Positions 59,737 through 64,000 of a stretch of 64,000 nucleotides of DNA are shown here, in pieces. The notes under the pieces are model-generated. The model did no database searches and was not told the origin of the DNA. It worked only from the letters and a program-made list of their open reading frames with translations. The translations under genes were made by a program, and so were the position numbers. Where the stretch lies: positions 42,643 to 106,642 of the forward strand of contig JAUYCX010000049.1 in NCBI GenBank assembly GCA_030692045.1, written 5' to 3'. Origin of the DNA: Candidatus Omnitrophota bacterium. GTDB lineage: Bacteria; Omnitrophota; Gorgyraeia; JAUYCX01. Numbering within the stretch: the first letter of the stretch is position 1; each line of letters starts with the position of its first letter.

Positions 59737-61970
59737 GGCAGATAATAACTACTCGCGAACCGGTATTTAGCCCAAAAATTATTTCTTTAAAAGAAATTCA
59801 TTCTTTACCGTTTCCTTTTGAAAATAAAAATGTTTTATTTTTCGGTTATGGCAGAGTTGCTTTATATGAAGGCCTAAGAGTCCTTGGGGTAAAAGAAGGG
59901 GATAATGTATTAGTGCCGAATTATATATGCAATGTGGTTGTTGCCCCGATGCATCGCTTGGATATTAAGGTTAAATTTTATGAAATAGATAGTAATCTAA
60001 AACCTGTTTGGGAATTAGTGGCAAAAAAGATTGATAAAAGTACTAAGGCGTTAATCATTGTGAATTATTTTGGATTTCCTAATGATTTAGATAATGCAAG
60101 ACAATTTTGCTCTGAACATGGATTATATTTAATTGAAGATAATGCCCAGGGATTTTTAAGTTCAGATGATAGTAAACCGTTAGGCAGCTTCGGAGACATA
60201 AGCATCTTCAGTTTTCGTAAAATCTTACCCATACCCAATGGCGCAGCTTTGGTAATAAACAATTCCTTGCTCAAAGGCAAACAGAAAAAAGCCGGATATC
60301 TATTGAATAAAAGCAAAATATTTATTTTTATGGCAAAATCTTTTCTAAGCACATTAAACGCCGGTTTTGGCCGTTTCCATAATAACAGTTTAAGAAAAGT
60401 TGACTTTGAATTGGACCGCATAAAAAATATTCTTCAAGAATATAATGTGGAAGATTATTTTACGAAATTCTCAAAACTTAGTTCTTTTCTTATGAAGCAT
60501 TTTAATTACAATCATATTATTAATGAAAGGATAGCCAATTATAATAAATGGCTGGAATTTTTTTCTAATAATAATTTTGATGGCATAAAAATTGTTTTTC
60601 CTGCGTTAAGGGATGGCACTGTTCCACTTAATCTTCCGGTTTTGGTTGATAAGCGAGAGCAATTCATTTCTCAAATGTTTTCTAAAGGCATTGAGTGTTT
60701 CCCTTGGCCATATTTACCGAGGCATTCTAATGATGAATATCTTGCAAGCCATATGGTTTGCATACCACTTACCCAGAGTCCTGATATGAAAAGAATTGAA
60801 CAATTTTTCCTGCAGGATTTTGATATGAATAATAAAATAAATGTGGCATTGGTGTACACTAGTATGAATAACCACTTAGGCGGTAAGAATATACACCTGA
60901 AGAATTTATACACATATTTAGGCAAGGATAATTTAAGATTATTTATCATCGGCTGCTCCAACATAGAGGATAAATGGAGGCAGTTTATGTTGCAGGAAGG
61001 TGTAAAAGAGGAAGATTTCATTATGATACCAAGATTTAAAAAATGGTTCATGTTTCCTTTTATACTTCAATTACGCGATATCTTTATTGCAAGAGAAATA
61101 GATATAGTGCATACTTTTCAGATACAATCCGATATTTTGGGCGGTTTGGCTGCGCGCTTAGCCGGCATAAAGAATATAATTTCTCAGTATGAATCTAAAA
61201 TAATCGAAGATAATGTTTCTATGATAAAGCAACTTTTTTACAGAATGATCAATAAGTTAATAAAGAAATGGTTTAAAAAAACCATAGTGGTTTCTGAAGG
61301 TTTAAAGAAGGAGCTGCTCTTAGAGAAGTTCCGAGCCCCCGATACAGTTGAGGTAGTGCACTTAGGCCTTCAACTACCGGATAAATATAAAAAAATGCAG
61401 TTCTCATTTAATGATCTAAAAGAAGGCATGCCTTTGATCGGGACCGTCGGCCGTTTAAGCAAAGAAAAGGCAATGGAGCGCCTGATTATGGCTGTGCCGA
61501 TAGTCTTAAATGCAGTGCCTCAGGCTAAATTCCTGATTTTTGGCAGAGGCGAAGAGAAGGAGAATCTGCTGAACCTAATAAATAGATTAGGCGTTTCATC
61601 CCGGGTTATTTTGAATGATGCTCCTTGGATAGAATCCATATATGAATTATTAAAGTCCATTGATATATTTGTGATGCCTTCGGTACGAGAGGGTTGCCCT
61701 ACTGCTTTATTGGAGGCTTTGGCGCTTGCCCGTCCTGTTATAGCTTCGGATATTGAAGGCGTAAGAGATATAGTTGAAAATGAAAAAAATGGGTTCCTAA
61801 TAGAGACGCATAACGCTGAATTATTTGCCGAGAAGATAATTTATCTATGTAAGCATCCTGAAAAAGCAGTTGATTTTGGTAATTGCGGGAGAGAGAAGAT
61901 ATTGAATAATTTTACCATAGAATCCGAGATGGACAAGATAACGAAAATATATTTAGATACTTTGAATTAA
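59730..61970 (+). CDS. Fusion: N-terminal DegT/DnrJ-type PLP enzyme + C-terminal GT4 glycosyltransferase
   Basis: N-term FFGYGRVALYEGLRVLGVKEGDNVLVPNYICNVVVAP..IEDNAQGF..FGDISIFSFRKILPIPNGAAL; C-term from about aa 366: IGTVGRLSKEKAMERLI, FVMPSVREGCPTALLEALALARPVIASDIEGVRDIV. Confidence 0.87.
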   Translation: MVRQIITTREPVFSPKIISLKEIHSLPFPFENKNVLFFGYGRVALYEGLRVLGVKEGDNVLVPNYICNVVVAPMHRLDIKVKFYEIDSNLKPVWELVAKKIDKSTKALIIVNYFGFPNDLDNARQFCSEHGLYLIEDNAQGFLSSDDSKPLGSFGDISIFSFRKILPIPNGAALVINNSLLKGKQKKAGYLLNKSKIFIFMAKSFLSTLNAGFGRFHNNSLRKVDFELDRIKNILQEYNVEDYFTKFSKLSSFLMKHFNYNHIINERIANYNKWLEFFSNNNFDGIKIVFPALRDGTVPLNLPVLVDKREQFISQMFSKGIECFPWPYLPRHSNDEYLASHMVCIPLTQSPDMKRIEQFFLQDFDMNNKINVALVYTSMNNHLGGKNIHLKNLYTYLGKDNLRLFIIGCSNIEDKWRQFMLQEGVKEEDFIMIPRFKKWFMFPFILQLRDIFIAREIDIVHTFQIQSDILGGLAARLAGIKNIISQYESKIIEDNVSMIKQLFYRMINKLIKKWFKKTIVVSEGLKKELLLEKFRAPDTVEVVHLGLQLPDKYKKMQFSFNDLKEGMPLIGTVGRLSKEKAMERLIMAVPIVLNAVPQAKFLIFGRGEEKENLLNLINRLGVSSRVILNDAPWIESIYELLKSIDIFVMPSVREGCPTALLEALALARPVIASDIEGVRDIVENEKNGFLIETHNAELFAEKIIYLCKHPEKAVDFGNCGREKILNNFTIESEMDKITKIYLDTLN

Positions 61971-61982
61971 CAAGAGAGGGAA

Positions 61983-62987
61983 ATGGATATGGAGATATCT
62001 AACAAAAAAATATTAGTTACAGGTGCAGATGGGTTTATCGGTAGCCATTTGGTGGAGGCATTGCTGGAGGAAAAATGTAAAGTACGAGCATTTGTTTATT
62101 ATAATTCTTTTAATAACTGGGGATGGTTGGATACATTATCAAAAGATAAGCTCAAGAACATTGATGTTTTTACAGGAGATATCCGCGATCCTTATGGGGT
62201 AAGAAAATCCGCAGAAGATATTGATGTTATATTCCATTTAGCAGCCTTAATCGCAATTCCTTTTAGTTATCATTCTCCGGATAGTTACATCGATACTAAT
62301 GTAAAAGGAACTTTGAATATATTGCAGGCAGCAAGAGACAAGAAATGTAAGAAAGTGATTGTTACCTCTACTTCAGAAGTATATGGTACGGCGCGGTATG
62401 TCCCCATAGACGAAAATCATCCCTTACAAGGACAATCTCCTTATTCAGCGACAAAAATTGCAGCTGATAAGATCGCCGAATCTTTCTATAGGAGTTTTAA
62501 TTTATCGGTATGCATATTCAGGCCTTTTAATACCTTTGGTCCAAGACAGTCGGCGCGAGCCATAATACCAACAATAATTATCCAACTCCTCTCTGGAAGA
62601 AATAAGATTAAGCTCGGTAGTCTGTATCCTACACGCGACATAATCTTTGTTAAAGATACAGTTCAGGGCTTCATTGAAGTTGCGAAGTCTGAAAGAACTA
62701 TCGGGGAAGAAATAAATGTTGCAACACAAAAAGAAATATCTGTTGGGGATTTAGCTAAGAAAATAATCAATATGATTAATCCCAAAGCGACCATAGCTGT
62801 TGATCGGGTTAGGATTAGGCCGAAAAATAGCGAAGTGGAAAGATTGCTGGGGAGCAATGAGAAAATTATCAAATTAACAAACTGGCGGCAGAAATATTCA
62901 CTTGAGGATGGCATAAGAAAAACAATAGAGTGGTTCAAGGTAAAAGAAAATTTAAGAAAATATAAGGACGAAATTTATAATTTATAA
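61983..62987 (+). CDS. legB: NAD-dependent 4,6-dehydratase, LegB-like
   Basis: VTGADGFIGSHLVEALL, AALIAIPFSYHSPDSYIDTNVKGTLNILQAARDK, TSTSEVYGTARYVPIDENHPLQGQSPYSATKIAADKIAESFYRSFNL, NTFGPRQSARAIIPTII. Confidence 0.88.
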   Translation: MDMEISNKKILVTGADGFIGSHLVEALLEEKCKVRAFVYYNSFNNWGWLDTLSKDKLKNIDVFTGDIRDPYGVRKSAEDIDVIFHLAALIAIPFSYHSPDSYIDTNVKGTLNILQAARDKKCKKVIVTSTSEVYGTARYVPIDENHPLQGQSPYSATKIAADKIAESFYRSFNLSVCIFRPFNTFGPRQSARAIIPTIIIQLLSGRNKIKLGSLYPTRDIIFVKDTVQGFIEVAKSERTIGEEINVATQKEISVGDLAKKIINMINPKATIAVDRVRIRPKNSEVERLLGSNEKIIKLTNWRQKYSLEDGIRKTIEWFKVKENLRKYKDEIYNL

Positions 62988-63010
62988 GAGAAAGATTTAA
63001 TTATTTCACA

Positions 63011-63916
63011 ATGGATAAAGTATTAATATTAGGTATAAACGGTTTTATAGGAAGACATTTTCAGAACTACATCGTAGAGAAAAATCTTATAAGCGATTTT
63101 TCATTCACAGGTGTAGATAAAACAGAGCCAGATAAATTCACGGGCATCAAATACAAGAAAATCGACTTATTGGATTATAGTAGTTTTCAAGAACTAATTC
63201 TGGAAGAATCCCCAGATTATATTATTAATCTAACCGGAACGTTTAATAGCGAGAATTTTGAGCTTATGGAGGATATTAATGTGGGTATCTCAAGAAGCAT
63301 ATTCAAAATTCTACTTAAAAAAGGCGTTAGAATAAAGAATATTCTGTTGATTGGTTCGGCAGCTGAATATGGGCTAAACAATAATTTACCTATTAACGAA
63401 TACGAGCCACTCAACCCCATTAATCCATACGGTTTCTCTAAATCCATGCAAACTTTATATGCGCTTTTTTACTTTAACAATTTTGGTATTAACGTCAACA
63501 TAGCCAGGACTTTTAATTTAGTAGGCAAGGATATTTCAACATCTCTTTCTATAGGTTCCTTTGCAAATCAGATAAAAAAAGCCCAAAATGGTGATACAAT
63601 TTACGTCGGCAATCTAAATACAAAGCGCGATTTTCTAAATGTTGAAGACGCAATTTCCGCTTTTTGGAAGATTTTGATTAATGAAAAAAAAGGCGAAATT
63701 TACAATGTCTGCAGTGGAAGGTCATATTTTATAAAAGATATCCTTAATTTTTTAATTGAAAAATCCAAGAAAAAATTGAATGTTTCAGTAAAAAAAGAAT
63801 ATATAAAAACTTCTGATACCATGGATAGTTACGGAGACAATGCAAAGTTGAGAAAGGATACCGGATGGAGAGAAGAAAATAATATTTTTACAGCATTAAA
63901 GGAAATGTTAGAGTGA
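63011..63916 (+). CDS. NAD-dependent epimerase/dehydratase (RmlD/GalE-like SDR)
   Basis: VLILGINGFIGRHFQNYI, IGSAAEYGLNNNLPINEYEPLNPINPYGFSKSMQ, RDFLNVEDAISAFW. Confidence 0.87.
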   Translation: MDKVLILGINGFIGRHFQNYIVEKNLISDFSFTGVDKTEPDKFTGIKYKKIDLLDYSSFQELILEESPDYIINLTGTFNSENFELMEDINVGISRSIFKILLKKGVRIKNILLIGSAAEYGLNNNLPINEYEPLNPINPYGFSKSMQTLYALFYFNNFGINVNIARTFNLVGKDISTSLSIGSFANQIKKAQNGDTIYVGNLNTKRDFLNVEDAISAFWKILINEKKGEIYNVCSGRSYFIKDILNFLIEKSKKKLNVSVKKEYIKTSDTMDSYGDNAKLRKDTGWREENNIFTALKEMLE

Positions 63917-63931
63917 TAATTTTTAGAAATT

Positions 63932-64000
63932 ATGAATAATTTCTTAGAAAAATTTTTTAAGAAAAATAAACTTATTATTTATTTGCTCGATAAGTTAATT
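63932..64000 (+). CDS. 5' part of an unidentified CDS, truncated by window end
   Basis: ATG at 63932 open to window end: MNNFLEKFFKKNKLIIYLLDKLI. Confidence 0.5.
   Translation, partial: MNNFLEKFFKKNKLIIYLLDKLI

Overview
The window is a 64 kb, AT-rich, dense segment in which every supported gene lies on the + strand. It reads as the interior of a very large surface-glycan (O-antigen or capsule-like) biosynthesis locus, open at both ends: gmd is cut at the left edge and an unidentified ORF at the right edge. Recognisable modules, left to right: (1) GDP-mannose dehydratase and GDP-fucose synthase; (2) a heptose-like module with two rfaE2-type nucleotidyltransferases, a PfkB kinase, a SIS isomerase, a HAD phosphatase, and deoxyhypusine-synthase-like, cyclase and 2-hydroxyacid dehydrogenase genes; (3) a split transketolase-like pair; (4) an MsbA-like ABC exporter; (5) an RfbH-type 3-dehydrase plus SDR; (6) a GtrB-like GT2, a B12-type radical SAM and a GT39-like gene; (7) a nearly complete legionaminic-acid-like pathway followed by a HisF/HisH/WbpG amidination trio, with the missing LegB dehydratase about 36 kb downstream; (8) a second nonulosonate cassette in SpsE-SpsF-SpsG order; (9) a radical SAM, methyltransferase and large-glycosyltransferase region containing a duplicated aminotransferase-methyltransferase module; (10) multidomain fusions (GT2-Zn ribbon-methyltransferase, DegT-GT4). 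Eight intact radical SAM genes (five B12-type, three SPASM-type) and two radical SAM remnants are present. Evidence of recombination or decay includes a chimeric methyltransferase/radical SAM ORF, a multi-stop pseudogene region, a frameshifted duplicate C-terminus and palindromic intergenic DNA. Taxonomy cannot be settled from the sequence; the style is compatible with an uncultured Omnitrophota-like bacterium (inference only). All family calls are from reading motifs, without database searches.
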